A program made the translations under genes and the position numbers. The notes beneath the pieces were generated by a model. The model made no database searches, had not been told where the DNA came from, and worked only from the letters and a program-made list of their open reading frames with translations. From a virus, in the IMG/VR virus record IMGVR_UViG_3300005526_000002, positions 1 to 51,247 of that record: DNA of 51,247 nt. The stretch is one strand, 5' to 3'. Shown piece by piece: positions 31,975-40,626 of the stretch (the stretch's first letter is position 1; the number at the start of each line of letters is the position of its first letter).

Positions 31975-32211
31975 TTACTTACCTTTGCTGAAAGCGTTGA
32001 CGCCTTTCATGGCAGTACCGGAACCTCCACCAGAACCATGTTTGGACTTTGCCAAGCGGCGGTTACCGCTGGAAATGTCCGCAACAGCACTAGGATATCG
32101 GCTCAACTTGCCTTTGGGCATGCCGACTTTTCCGTACCATTCGGTACTGTTTTCGGTAATGCTATCGCCGGGACTGTTACCGAAGCCATTAATGCCTTTA
32201 TAAGTGGTCAT
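31975..32211 (-). CDS. Basic hypothetical protein (78 aa)
   Basis: Starts MTTYKGINGFGNSPGDS. Lys/Gly/Ser-rich with KSKHGSGGGSGTAMKG near the end, probably mostly disordered. Located directly upstream of the appendage gene at 31564. Function unknown. Confidence 0.5.
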   Translation of the reverse strand: MTTYKGINGFGNSPGDSITENSTEWYGKVGMPKGKLSRYPSAVADISSGNRRLAKSKHGSGGGSGTAMKGVNAFSKGK

Positions 32212-32253
32212 TTCTGTTTACCTTTCCTCTGATTTAACCCATTTTAGCATGGT

Positions 32254-33234
32254 TTAGTCACTTGGGCTAGTGCTGGCGTTGGTCAGCGCGCCCGTCAGCG
32301 TGAACGTGCCGCCCGTGAGCTGGTTGGTGGCAAAGGTGTCTGCATCGCCACTGAATAAGACAGCTCCGCCAGCAGGAAAACCGGATGGATTTTTTGGTTT
32401 TCCCGTCACCGGATCGCGGAACAGCGCCAACGTGTCCGCTGAAATTGTCCCGGCCGTTAGCAACGAAATACCCGGTGCAATCCAAGCATCCGCGATATCA
32501 CCTATGATAGCCGAACCCAAACCACCACCAAAACTATCTGAGCCAAACCAGAATGACTTGCCGTTAAACACCATGTCAAATGGTCCTTGGTCATTACCAA
32601 GTGTAGTAGCATCTACTCCATCCAAAAATACTTTTCGCGTATTGCTACCGCTGATTTGTCCTGTTTGACCCGTAAATAATAATTGATGCCAATTAGCATC
32701 ATTTGGTGGAGGATTTATATCTGTGTTAACACCTAAAGCGCCTGCTTCGTTTTCCATACTTATGCGAATGGATGATCCTGATAATAGGTTGTCAACATAA
32801 GTCGAGTAGTTATTTTCAGAGTCAACTACAAATGGAAGTCCAGCATTCATCAACCAACCATCGTCCGGGTATGGTGGCGAGCCATTGTTTTTGAACCAGT
32901 ACATAAACGAAAACAAGTTATTATCGGTAGCGACAAGTGATGGGTTTACTAGCCATGTAGCACCGTCGAAGTGTACTGCCTTGGCGGTGTACGTATCACT
33001 TCCACTTTCAATAAAAGGCACGCCGCCAGAACCGCCGCCACGCCATTTTGAATATTTTTGTCCTTCTTTTCTTATCTCAAATTTTTGTTTTTCAGTTTTA
33101 ACTATCGGTAAGTTTGCAAGCACGAGCGGCTGTCCCGGCTTAAAAAGACGAGAGTGCTTCGCCAAGAAATAAGTAGCTACGGCCTGACTACCCTTTTCGG
33201 GTGACCGGCTTTTGCCCTTTTTTACGGGTGGCAT
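32254..33234 (-). CDS. LamG/concanavalin-like appendage protein
   Basis: 326 residues from ATG 33234 (GAGG eight bases upstream). A basic N-terminal arm (MPPVKKGKSRSPEKG) precedes a jelly-roll domain with AVHFDGATWLV, FSFMYWFKNN, DANWHQLLFTGQTG and RKVFLDGVD, the LamG/laminin-G-like pattern that binds glycans. Probably a receptor-binding component. The 5' end overlaps a small basic gene by 47 bases. Confidence 0.65.
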   Translation of the reverse strand: MPPVKKGKSRSPEKGSQAVATYFLAKHSRLFKPGQPLVLANLPIVKTEKQKFEIRKEGQKYSKWRGGGSGGVPFIESGSDTYTAKAVHFDGATWLVNPSLVATDNNLFSFMYWFKNNGSPPYPDDGWLMNAGLPFVVDSENNYSTYVDNLLSGSSIRISMENEAGALGVNTDINPPPNDANWHQLLFTGQTGQISGSNTRKVFLDGVDATTLGNDQGPFDMVFNGKSFWFGSDSFGGGLGSAIIGDIADAWIAPGISLLTAGTISADTLALFRDPVTGKPKNPSGFPAGGAVLFSGDADTFATNQLTGGTFTLTGALTNASTSPSD

Positions 33235-33325
33235 TGTAAATCCTCGCTGCTTTCTTCTTTGCGGCTTTGGCTGGCATTCCCTTGCGTTCAAACTTATCGC
33301 GCATGGCTTCGTATTTGGCTGGCAT
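33188..33325 (-). CDS. Small basic protein (45 aa)
   Basis: Starts MPAKYEAMRDKFERKGMP and continues KAAKKKAARIYNATRKKG. This Lys/Arg-rich pattern with IYN-x-TRK is a recurring small phage protein of unknown role that I have seen in many genomes. It overlaps the LamG-like gene by 47 bases in another frame, and its ATG follows the stop of the secreted protein upstream. Confidence 0.6.
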   Translation of the reverse strand: MPAKYEAMRDKFERKGMPAKAAKKKAARIYNATRKKGQKPVTRKG

Positions 33326-33834
33326 TATTTGTACCCCACATTTACCGATAACGCGGAAGCAGTTGCAGCAGTTGTGTCAGTGGTAGCATACCCGCTTGTA
33401 ACGCAAATTGATATGCCGGTCGCAAACGGCATCCCGCCAGCCCAAGTATCAATAAACCCTGCCGTTGGGAGTATCGCCATTTGGTAGACCAAATTAGTCG
33501 CAGAGTTGCATCCGTTGAAACCAGATGCAGCGTCATACATGCGCAAATAATTTGTCGTGGCTGAATTATTGGTAACCGAAATTTTGTAAACCTTACCCGC
33601 ACCATTCTTGATGTTAGCGTGGTTATCAGATGCAGTTGGTTGAACAAAATAAACAATTGGGACCGGCGTGATGCACAAAACGCCGGTTAAGTCTTGGGCT
33701 GCTGGAAAAATTATGCCAGCAGTCAAACTTTGGGAACCACAATCTGCTACGGCTTGAACTCCGGTAACGCCTGACTGTGCGAATGCTGGTGCGCTGATTA
33801 ACAGCAGCGTTGTGATGATTAAACGTTTGAGCAT
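33325..33834 (-). CDS. Secreted protein A (mosaic of two paralogues)
   Basis: About 169 residues with a clear Sec signal peptide (basic MLKR, hydrophobic core, cleavage after AFA-Q). The first 55 residues align with the secreted protein at 37929-38684 (GSQSLTAG; QDLTGVLC). The C-terminal part aligns with that at 36991-37932 (FVQPTASDNHANIKNGAGKV; SGFNGCNSATNLVYQ). It is therefore a chimera of two neighbours. I chose the third possible start because it matches the paralogue; GTG 33843 and ATG 33840 are alternatives. Confidence 0.7.
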   Translation of the reverse strand: MLKRLIITTLLLISAPAFAQSGVTGVQAVADCGSQSLTAGIIFPAAQDLTGVLCITPVPIVYFVQPTASDNHANIKNGAGKVYKISVTNNSATTNYLRMYDAASGFNGCNSATNLVYQMAILPTAGFIDTWAGGMPFATGISICVTSGYATTDTTAATASALSVNVGYK

Positions 33835-33839
33835 GACCA

Positions 33840-34238
33840 TCACCCGTAGTAGCTGATATTAAGAACAGCACTAGCAGTCTGTTCGATGAACTTGATTGCA
33901 GACAGATCAACAGCGGCGTAATTCAGTTCTTCACCGATACCCAAGAGCATCCCGAGACTTGAAGTAGGATTGACACCATCATCGCGCCAGCGAACGGCAT
34001 GGCTTTCAACCACCACAACTGCCCTGACGGCACCGCCCGGCACCGTCAACCCGGTGGCTGCGGCTAAACTCGTAATTTGCTGGTAGCCCATTGGAGTGCC
34101 CATAATACCACCGTCTGTAAAATCTTTAAGTTGATCCACCGTGATTTTGACGTTAGCCGCACTTTGCACGCCTGCGAGTAATTCAGCACCGGTTAAAGCA
34201 CTCGCTGCTGGCATCCCCGAAATTTTGGTGTCGGCCAT
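33840..34238 (-). CDS. Fibre/appendage protein (132 aa)
   Basis: The N-terminal motif ADTKISGMPAASALTGAELL followed by GVQSAANVKITVDQL is the standard beginning of many phage tail-fibre and head-fibre proteins. The C-terminus is a small beta domain (MLLGIGEELNYAAVDLSAI). No signal peptide, unlike its neighbours. Confidence 0.65.
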   Translation of the reverse strand: MADTKISGMPAASALTGAELLAGVQSAANVKITVDQLKDFTDGGIMGTPMGYQQITSLAAATGLTVPGGAVRAVVVVESHAVRWRDDGVNPTSSLGMLLGIGEELNYAAVDLSAIKFIEQTASAVLNISYYG

Positions 34239-34243
34239 AGCTA

Positions 34244-34399
34244 CTATTCCAGTACAATCTTGGAGCCGGTTTCTTGCAGAATGTAGCCATCGTCTTCTTT
34301 TAAGATAAAGCTAGCAGCAACAACGATAGCACCGCGCAACCGCCTGCGTGGTGTATTTAGTGGCGATACACCCCATCCTATGCGTGCTTGGTTTGTCAA
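34244..34399 (-). CDS. Small hypothetical protein (51 aa), TTG start
   Basis: TTG overlaps the stop of the upstream gene (TTGA), so translation is probably coupled. The product contains RIGWGVSPLNTPRRRLRGA and ends GYILQETGSKIVLE, resembling the short 'QDGGYILLEDG' end pieces found in phage appendage proteins. Confidence 0.5.
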   Translation of the reverse strand: MTNQARIGWGVSPLNTPRRRLRGAIVVAASFILKEDDGYILQETGSKIVLE

Positions 34400-34821
34400 T
34401 TTTGCCTCTGTTCTTTACGGTTCAATTCGATTGAAGTTGATACCGCGCTAACTTGTTCTTCCAGTCTGTTGAAACCGGCATGCATTTCCGATTTCAAATC
34501 ATCATGAGCATCACGAACATCACGCTTAAATTCATCAGTAGCCTTATGGTAGGCATCCCGACGCATGTAGGTTTCGGCCGCAATAGCCCGAAATTCCATT
34601 GACTTCAACTCAAGCTGATGTATGCGGTCGCCGACATTAGCGATAACGTTACCTATGTTGGTTGACTGCATTTCCAAACGCGCCAGTAAATCATTACGCA
34701 CGGCTGTTAGTCCTTCATGGTGAGAAGTTGCCCCACCCCATACAAGTTTGAATAGCACAATACCCAAGCCCAAAGTTTGTACTGCTATCCCTGCCAGCAT
34801 TCCTATTTCGGCCGAAGTCAC
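34396..34821 (-). CDS. Membrane-anchored coiled-coil protein (141 aa)
   Basis: GTG start overlaps the stop of the secreted gene upstream (GTGA) with GGAG eight bases away. An N-terminal transmembrane helix (IGMLAGIAVQTLGLGIVLF) is followed by an extended heptad region to the end. Topology resembles an inner-membrane spanin or an envelope tether; there is no further evidence. Confidence 0.6.
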   Translation of the reverse strand: MTSAEIGMLAGIAVQTLGLGIVLFKLVWGGATSHHEGLTAVRNDLLARLEMQSTNIGNVIANVGDRIHQLELKSMEFRAIAAETYMRRDAYHKATDEFKRDVRDAHDDLKSEMHAGFNRLEEQVSAVSTSIELNRKEQRQN

Positions 34822-36014
34822 CCTGCTTTCTCCAACCAAGCTGGAAAATTGTCATTCAAGTGTTCTGGCATATCGCGCCAAAGAAGCCAACCACCGAGAA
34901 TGCAAGCGCTAGAACTTCCAAAAGTTATGCCAGTGTTATCGCCGAGATCGAGTGAACTGGTTGCGCGTAACGTACCGCCGCCTGTGAAAGTTATATCGCG
35001 AAAAGCGCAGTAAGTACAGGTAAGAGCCGCCGCCGACGATATCGTTTGAACGTTTGCATCTACACCGGATTGGATAATAACTTGATTTGTCGCATCCCCG
35101 GTTACATTCAAAGCGGTTTGGATATTACTGGTAATGCCTGCCGTCGTTATTTTATAAAGATTTGGCGCGGTAATGGTTAACGTCTTGATTGTATGCCCGT
35201 TAGCGCTACTGTTAGAAACACCAAGACCGGAGGTACGTGAACCTATTGACACAATATTCGCAGTTTGCGTGCCTAAGTTAAATGATTGCGTACCAGTTCC
35301 AGTTAACGCTATCGTTGAACCACCAGCATTAAAAGTTAAATTAGTTCCAACCGATGTACTAAATTGAGGACCGCCTGTACTATTGGACACGGTAAAAGTG
35401 CCATTACCCAAATTAATAGTGCGAGTGCCGGTCCCGCTGAAGCCAATCCCGCCAGACCCGGTAGCAGTAATGCTATCGTTATTGACGCTAAAATCCAGCG
35501 TCCCAGTGAATGCCCCAGCATCAAATGACGTTAACGTTATCGTGCCACCGCCAAAACTGGGAATAACCGTGCCGCCTTTTGAATTGGCGTCTAGAGTAGC
35601 GCCATCAGTCGAAACCGGTACACTCGATCCACCAGACCCGCAAGTTGCGGTCGAACTTGCTGCCCAATTTGCAGTATTAGTCGCGGTCCATATGCCGCCT
35701 GCCATGCAAGCAGTACCGCCAAAACCAGCACCGCCAAATGTGGTACCAGTTAATTCAACATGCGTGGTATCAACAACTGTGCTGATAGTTGTTGTGACGT
35801 TGCATCCTGTAATGCCGGTGATGCCTGTTACGATGACCGATGTACCAGCAACAATACCGCTGCCGACAATAGCGGGAGTAATTGTCAAACGACAAACTCC
35901 GCCCGTACCAGAGATAGCGCCAGTTACGCTGTAAGGGTTCCAAAAACGCGAAGCTGCGTTCGTGCAAGTAAGCGAGGCGAATAAAAACAAAAATGCGACT
36001 ATGACCCGCTTCAT
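34818..36014 (-). CDS. Secreted beta-rich protein B with conserved C-terminal tag
   Basis: 398 residues from ATG 36014 (GGAGAAGG upstream). It has a Sec signal peptide (basic MKR, hydrophobic core, cleavage near NAA). The body is Thr/Gly/Ser-rich repetitive beta structure with NLGNGTFTVSNSTG-like units, as in adhesin beta-solenoids. The last about 26 residues (ILGGWLLWRDMPEHLNDNFP onward) are nearly identical to the end of secreted protein C. ATGA-coupled upstream. Confidence 0.7.
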   Translation of the reverse strand: MKRVIVAFLFLFASLTCTNAASRFWNPYSVTGAISGTGGVCRLTITPAIVGSGIVAGTSVIVTGITGITGCNVTTTISTVVDTTHVELTGTTFGGAGFGGTACMAGGIWTATNTANWAASSTATCGSGGSSVPVSTDGATLDANSKGGTVIPSFGGGTITLTSFDAGAFTGTLDFSVNNDSITATGSGGIGFSGTGTRTINLGNGTFTVSNSTGGPQFSTSVGTNLTFNAGGSTIALTGTGTQSFNLGTQTANIVSIGSRTSGLGVSNSSANGHTIKTLTITAPNLYKITTAGITSNIQTALNVTGDATNQVIIQSGVDANVQTISSAAALTCTYCAFRDITFTGGGTLRATSSLDLGDNTGITFGSSSACILGGWLLWRDMPEHLNDNFPAWLEKAG

Positions 36015-36994
36015 ATTACCTTCTCCAACCAAGCCGGAAAATTATCATTCAAATGTTCCGGCATGTCACGCCATAGAAGCCAACCGCCAAGAATGCACCC
36101 ACCGCTACCACCAAATGCAGCAGGACCGTTGAAAGATATATTGGTGTTGTTTTGTAGATTAAATGAATTGTTGGCGGTAAAAGAACCTGCGCCTGTAAAA
36201 GTTATGGTGCGAATGGCGCACCAAGTACACGTACCGGCAACCCCAGAAGCTATAGTTGACACGCCGCCTGCCACGTTACTCGTAACTAGGTATATTGGTT
36301 GAGAACTGGTACCTACCCAATTAAAAGCATTTGTTATCGTGAGAGTAGCACCATTAGAAACCTGAAAAATATTAGGTGCTGCTATGTTTAGCGTAGCAAT
36401 CGTATGGGACGCTGTACTGTCCTTAACGTTTGATGCTCCGGTTCGTGCACTTAGCGTAACAACATTTACCGCCTTAGCACCAAAATCAAAAGTCTGCGAA
36501 CCAACTCCTGAAGGAGCAAAAACAATTGTTGAACTGTTCGCATTAAACGTAAGTCCGGTAACGGTTGCCATATTCCATGTAGTAGAACCTAGACCGGTCA
36601 GCGTCCATGTGCCGTTACCGAGATTAATCGTTCGTGTTCCGGCCCCGGTAAAACTGATACCAGTAGCAGCGGAAACTGTTACGTTTTTATTGTTTGTTGC
36701 CCAATCCAACGTACCAGTGAATGCCCCTGCAATAATTTCACCAATGTTAAGATCGACATTGTTCGTAACAGTACCGCCGCCAGAGCTACCATCGAAGGTA
36801 GCAACGTCACCAGCATTTTTGGGCACACCGCCTGTGGCTGCGCAAGCAGTACCACCGCCAGATGTAGATTTCCAATGTGCGGCATCAGTAGAATTATCCC
36901 ATGTACCGGTACCACTCACCCAAAAGCAAGTTGCAGCTTCAACCGAAGTTGCAACCAAGCAAAGCAATAATGCTATGACAAGCCGCAGCATCAT
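36011..36994 (-). CDS. Secreted beta-rich protein C with conserved C-terminal tag
   Basis: 327 residues with a signal peptide (MMLR, hydrophobic core, cleavage near VEA-A). Repetitive beta segments (ISFTGAGTRTINLGNGTWTL) parallel those of secreted protein B, and both end in GGWLLWRDMPEHLNDNFP-AWLEK. The pair is a tandem gene duplication with diverged bodies. A shared exported C-terminal tag suggests a common anchor or sorting partner. Confidence 0.7.
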   Translation of the reverse strand: MMLRLVIALLLCLVATSVEAATCFWVSGTGTWDNSTDAAHWKSTSGGGTACAATGGVPKNAGDVATFDGSSGGGTVTNNVDLNIGEIIAGAFTGTLDWATNNKNVTVSAATGISFTGAGTRTINLGNGTWTLTGLGSTTWNMATVTGLTFNANSSTIVFAPSGVGSQTFDFGAKAVNVVTLSARTGASNVKDSTASHTIATLNIAAPNIFQVSNGATLTITNAFNWVGTSSQPIYLVTSNVAGGVSTIASGVAGTCTWCAIRTITFTGAGSFTANNSFNLQNNTNISFNGPAAFGGSGGCILGGWLLWRDMPEHLNDNFPAWLEKVI

Positions 36995-37932
36995 TTATAT
37001 CCTATGTTCACAATCATCGCTGAAGCGGTAGCGTTAGTGGTATCGTTAGTAGCATAGCCGCCTGTTACGCAGATAGATATGCCGGTGGAGAAGGCCATTC
37101 CAGTAGGCCAAAAATCCAGAATACCAGCACCATTGGTGGAGAAGGGAATGGCGTTCTGATAGACAAGATTAGTTGCGGAATTACACCCATTGAAGCCGGA
37201 TGCAGCATTGTAAAGACGAACATATTGAACAGTCGTCTGCGTAGCATTGCCGGTAATGGAAATCTTGTAAACCTGACCTGCACCGTTCTTGATATTGGCG
37301 TGGTTGTCTGATGCAGTTGGCTGCACGTTGTAAACCGACAAACCGCCTGCGGTCACCGGCAATTCGTTAACTGCTAATTGACCAGACGCACCACCGCTAA
37401 CGGCCGTACCACCAACCGCCGTGATGTTGGTCGCGGTACCCTGTGTTCCAATAGGTGGCTGGTTTGACCCGGCTGATGCGTTAAGTGTAACGCTTGCTGT
37501 GCCGCTAGAAAAAGCAGTCATGCGCGAGCGAACAAGCTGGTAACCGGCAGATTGACAAGTCCATGTGCCGTTAGCGCTACCGCCAGTAACGATGATACCA
37601 GTTGATGGTACCACACACGGAATGGAAACGAAGTTGGTACCGTCTACCGAGCCTTCAAAGACGAAAGTCATACCAGAACCGGTACCGCGAACGTCGATAC
37701 CGGTCGAACCGGAACCTTGTGAGTTAACGGTAACGCTAGTAGTACCAGTGACGTTCGTTGGACCGGAAATTACATCGTTTGGTGGTGCGTTAATCGTAAT
37801 CTTCTGACCATTTGCGCTGATCTGACCGGAACTGTTAACAGCTTGACTGTGAACACCAACCGTTGTTGCAATTAGCAATGGCGCGAGAATAAATCCTAGC
37901 AGAGTGTACTGTGCTATACGTAATTTATTCAT
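36991..37932 (-). CDS. Secreted protein D
   Basis: 313 residues from ATG 37932, coupled by ATGA to the gene upstream. The N-terminus has a long signal peptide or anchor (MNKLRIAQYTLLGFILAPLL). The middle holds a carbohydrate-module-like beta region (FVFEGSVDGTNFVSIPC). The C-terminal 110 residues match secreted protein A (YNVQPTASDNHANIKNGAGQ; NGCNSATNLVYQ) with conserved cysteines. Confidence 0.7.
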   Translation of the reverse strand: MNKLRIAQYTLLGFILAPLLIATTVGVHSQAVNSSGQISANGQKITINAPPNDVISGPTNVTGTTSVTVNSQGSGSTGIDVRGTGSGMTFVFEGSVDGTNFVSIPCVVPSTGIIVTGGSANGTWTCQSAGYQLVRSRMTAFSSGTASVTLNASAGSNQPPIGTQGTATNITAVGGTAVSGGASGQLAVNELPVTAGGLSVYNVQPTASDNHANIKNGAGQVYKISITGNATQTTVQYVRLYNAASGFNGCNSATNLVYQNAIPFSTNGAGILDFWPTGMAFSTGISICVTGGYATNDTTNATASAMIVNIGYK

Positions 37933-38684
37933 TGCACGGACCCTGAAATAAAGGCGGTAATGACACCAGTAGTTTTTGTAAAGCATGTTGTTGCTGAAGT
38001 CACTACGGCTGTGATGCCTGTAGAAAATACACCCGGCGGTCCCGGTGCGTAGTTGAGAGAAGCAAACCCATTAGCTGATAGCGGTACACATGCTAACGGA
38101 GTAACCGCGCCATCAACTGGTGCGGAAGTCGCATTTATTAGCAACAAAAATCCATTTGTTGATGTGAGATTTGTTGCGTACACCGCATAAGCGTTGCCCG
38201 CGCCAGCTTTTAGAACGTGGCTAGCTTCAGCCGCAGCGGAAACAACCGGCGTGATGCCAATAGCTGACGAAGACGATGGAGTGATGTTTGCGGTCACCGT
38301 GCCGGAAACAACCCAAGGCGAAGTACCTTGGTTGACCGTGCCGATAACTTTTGTAGTTTCAGCATTCAACGTGGTCGTTGTGAGTATGGGTGTCATGGCT
38401 GCGATACCCTGCACCGTCACCACACCTGTCGCAGCCGTTCCCGCCGTTCCCTGACCCGCAACAACCCAAGGCGTGGTACCCTGCGTTACCGAACCTCCGC
38501 CGCCACCACTAGCTACGCAAAGCGTTCCAGTAAGGTCTTGCGTTACTGGATAGGTAACGCCAGCAGTCAATGTTTGCGCGCCGCAAGTTGCTACTGCCTT
38601 GGCGAAAGCACCAGCGGTCCCGGTTTGCGCGTATGCGGGACCGCTAGCTAGCAGCAACGCAATGATGAAAAGTTTTTTCAACAT
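37929..38684 (-). CDS. Secreted protein E
   Basis: 251 residues. The signal peptide (MLKK, hydrophobic core, cleavage after AYA-Q) and first 55 residues parallel secreted protein A (CGAQTLTAGVTYPVTQDL). A central Gly/Thr-rich section (GTTPWVVAGQGT; QGTSPWVVSGTV) repeats a short motif. The C-terminal domain (LKAGAGNAYAVYATNLTS) is a distant version of the D-type C-terminal fold. Exported; target unknown. Confidence 0.7.
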   Translation of the reverse strand: MLKKLFIIALLLASGPAYAQTGTAGAFAKAVATCGAQTLTAGVTYPVTQDLTGTLCVASGGGGGSVTQGTTPWVVAGQGTAGTAATGVVTVQGIAAMTPILTTTTLNAETTKVIGTVNQGTSPWVVSGTVTANITPSSSSAIGITPVVSAAAEASHVLKAGAGNAYAVYATNLTSTNGFLLLINATSAPVDGAVTPLACVPLSANGFASLNYAPGPPGVFSTGITAVVTSATTCFTKTTGVITAFISGSVQ

Positions 38685-38687
38685 ACT

Positions 38688-39146
38688 TCAGCTTCCCGAA
38701 TAAAGGACGTAAACAACGTCATTAGTACCGAGCGTGATAGTAACTGGATTGGTAGCCACAGTGACAGTGGAAAACGAAATTTGCGCACCTTGCTGGTAAA
38801 TCGCAAAACCGGCACCCTGCGCAATCATCACGCCAGCGCTACCGACTTGATTTATTCCGAAAGACAAACTAGCAAATCCATGCGTTAAGCTCGCCAGAGC
38901 CAAAAGTTGTGCTGTAGTTCTAGCGCCTGCCGTGTTTAGCGTGAGAATACCGGATGTGTTGCCACCACTCGCACCAGCAATAATCGCGACGTTAGTCCCG
39001 GTTGCTACGTTCGCGACTGTTGCAGCGCTGTTGTAAGTGGCAGGAATTTCGACGCCTTCAACCGAACGAATTTGCGACAACCCGGATTTGACCGCTGCCG
39101 CCATCCGCGAGTTTGGGAATAACCCAAAGATATCGACGCCAGCCAT
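38688..39146 (-). CDS. Hypothetical appendage protein (152 aa)
   Basis: Starts MAGVDIFGLFPNSRMAAAV and continues as a Thr/Ala/Gly-rich beta protein ending in NDVVYVLYSGS. No signal peptide. It lies between the secreted proteins and a short beta protein, and is probably a virion component. Confidence 0.5.
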   Translation of the reverse strand: MAGVDIFGLFPNSRMAAAVKSGLSQIRSVEGVEIPATYNSAATVANVATGTNVAIIAGASGGNTSGILTLNTAGARTTAQLLALASLTHGFASLSFGINQVGSAGVMIAQGAGFAIYQQGAQISFSTVTVATNPVTITLGTNDVVYVLYSGS

Positions 39147-39157
39147 TTGCTACACTC

Positions 39158-39463
39158 CTAGCGATATCCAAGGTAGATCAATTCGATCAACCCGGTAAGC
39201 TCGGTAACTCCTGATAGTGTCAAACGATACCAGCCAGCAGGCAGACGAATTTCAGCGTATCCATCAGCGGACAAAGCCGTCAAAACAGTAATGGCAAGCT
39301 GTCCACCTGACAAAACACGCTGCAACGTTGCGGTGCCCCATGCCGTAGAATGCACTGTCAAGCCATACGCACCAGCGTCAAGCCTGAAATCAACAGGAGT
39401 TGCACTGATAGCATTCCATTGCTGAAAACTTACAGGTCGGTCATTGCGTGCTGCGATAGCCAT
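39158..39463 (-). CDS. Hypothetical structural protein (101 aa)
   Basis: Beta-sandwich-like sequence (FRLDAGAYGLTVHSTAWGTA; QRVLSGGQLAITVLT; LPAGWYRLTLSG), the pattern of small phage capsid-decoration or appendage proteins. No enzymatic motif. Confidence 0.55.
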   Translation of the reverse strand: MAIAARNDRPVSFQQWNAISATPVDFRLDAGAYGLTVHSTAWGTATLQRVLSGGQLAITVLTALSADGYAEIRLPAGWYRLTLSGVTELTGLIELIYLGYR

Positions 39464-39489
39464 TTAACCGGTCCTCTCAATGCCAGCCA

Positions 39490-40626
39490 TTAACCACTCC
39501 CCTTATTCGCACTGACCAAGGAAAAAGTTTGACTGCTAACTGCCCATCGCCGTGATAGAGCGACATATCCGCAATACTCGCGGAAACGCCCATCCATATG
39601 CCAAGAGCGCACAATACGACCCGCAACCAATGTCCCGATGAACGAAGTAACGGGTATCCACAGTGGGAACGAGTAGAAGCCCATGGTGATAAAAGCCATA
39701 AGAACAGGCCATTCACGGTCCCCTGTTCTTGACAACGCAAACGCGAAAATGGTCGCTGGCAGCAACGCCGCAATCCCAAATTCGTATGCGAGTTGTAGCA
39801 TGTCATTGTGAACAAATTCCGGATAAAGCACCTTACCGTTATCATCATATATCTGCGAAGCGAATGAACCAACTCCATTACCAAAGAAAGAAAGTTCATT
39901 CCAAGCGATAGTCCATATTTTTAAACGCACTACATCTGACGGTGAAGTAAACCACATAGCTCCCGCGCCGAGCATGATTACAGGCACTAGCAACCAAGTT
40001 CGACGCACAAACAAAGCAGTTACGCCAATCATAAGCGCCAGCCCTGCCCCGCGCGATTGCGATAACAAGATACCGGGTATTAGCGGCAACGCCAGATAAA
40101 ACATGCGTTCGGTCAGCAACGCGACAAACAATAGCGCCAGAACTCCACCTTGCGCCACGGTATTAAAGTAAATTCCCGGTATACCGCCGATATTGTTTAT
40201 AGGTAGCGGTTGATAACCGAATGCTTGAACCATGGCGATAATTGAAGACACAATACTACCAACCGCAAGACCGGCATAAGCCTGTCTAAGCGATGGGAGT
40301 GTAGAGCCTAGCCAGAAAGTCAAAGCCATGATGCAGATCAACCACAAACCATAGACACCCCCATGAACGTCCGTGTTCCATGTGAGGCTGGCGGCAGCAT
40401 ACGCAACCAGAACAAGCCCAATCCAGTGAAAGGGGGTAAGCGTGCCCTGCCGCCACAAAGTGAACGGCAGGACCGCAGATAGTACGGCGTATTGTGTTGC
40501 TATGGCTGCCCCGGTCCAGCCGGGTATGTAGCAAAGCGACACGATAGCGCCGAGCGCTAGCACGTTCCGATTACCAAGAACCAATCGGGAAGGCCAGCAC
40601 GGTAGCTCCACCTTGTGCCCCGCCAT
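39490..40626 (-). CDS. O-antigen polymerase/ligase-like membrane protein
   Basis: About 378 residues from ATG 40626; starts near 40563 (GTG, just after the upstream stop) are possible. It has roughly ten transmembrane helices. The family signature is near residue 260-300: NGVGSFASQIYDDNG, then PEFVHNDMLQLAYEFGIAAL, typical of the Wzy/WaaL/RfaL superfamily with its periplasmic loop. Such proteins polymerise O-antigen or ligate it to lipid A-core in the inner membrane. In a phage this suggests receptor alteration or superinfection exclusion; here it sits among secreted-protein genes. Confidence 0.75.
   Translation of the reverse strand: MAGHKVELPCWPSRLVLGNRNVLALGAIVSLCYIPGWTGAAIATQYAVLSAVLPFTLWRQGTLTPFHWIGLVLVAYAAASLTWNTDVHGGVYGLWLICIMALTFWLGSTLPSLRQAYAGLAVGSIVSSIIAMVQAFGYQPLPINNIGGIPGIYFNTVAQGGVLALLFVALLTERMFYLALPLIPGILLSQSRGAGLALMIGVTALFVRRTWLLVPVIMLGAGAMWFTSPSDVVRLKIWTIAWNELSFFGNGVGSFASQIYDDNGKVLYPEFVHNDMLQLAYEFGIAALLPATIFAFALSRTGDREWPVLMAFITMGFYSFPLWIPVTSFIGTLVAGRIVRSWHMDGRFREYCGYVALSRRWAVSSQTFSLVSANKGSG

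Noticed and set aside
35383-35934. 183-codon plus-strand open frame opposite secreted protein B
   Set aside because: Pro/Val-rich translation is what the antisense of Thr/Gly-rich repeats gives; no ribosome site or family resemblance.
36384-37031. 215-codon plus-strand open frame opposite secreted protein C
   Set aside because: Same reason: a shadow of a repetitive beta-rich gene on the other strand.
38194-38651. Plus-strand frames opposite secreted protein E
   Set aside because: Shadows of the Thr/Val-rich minus-strand gene, lacking ribosome sites.
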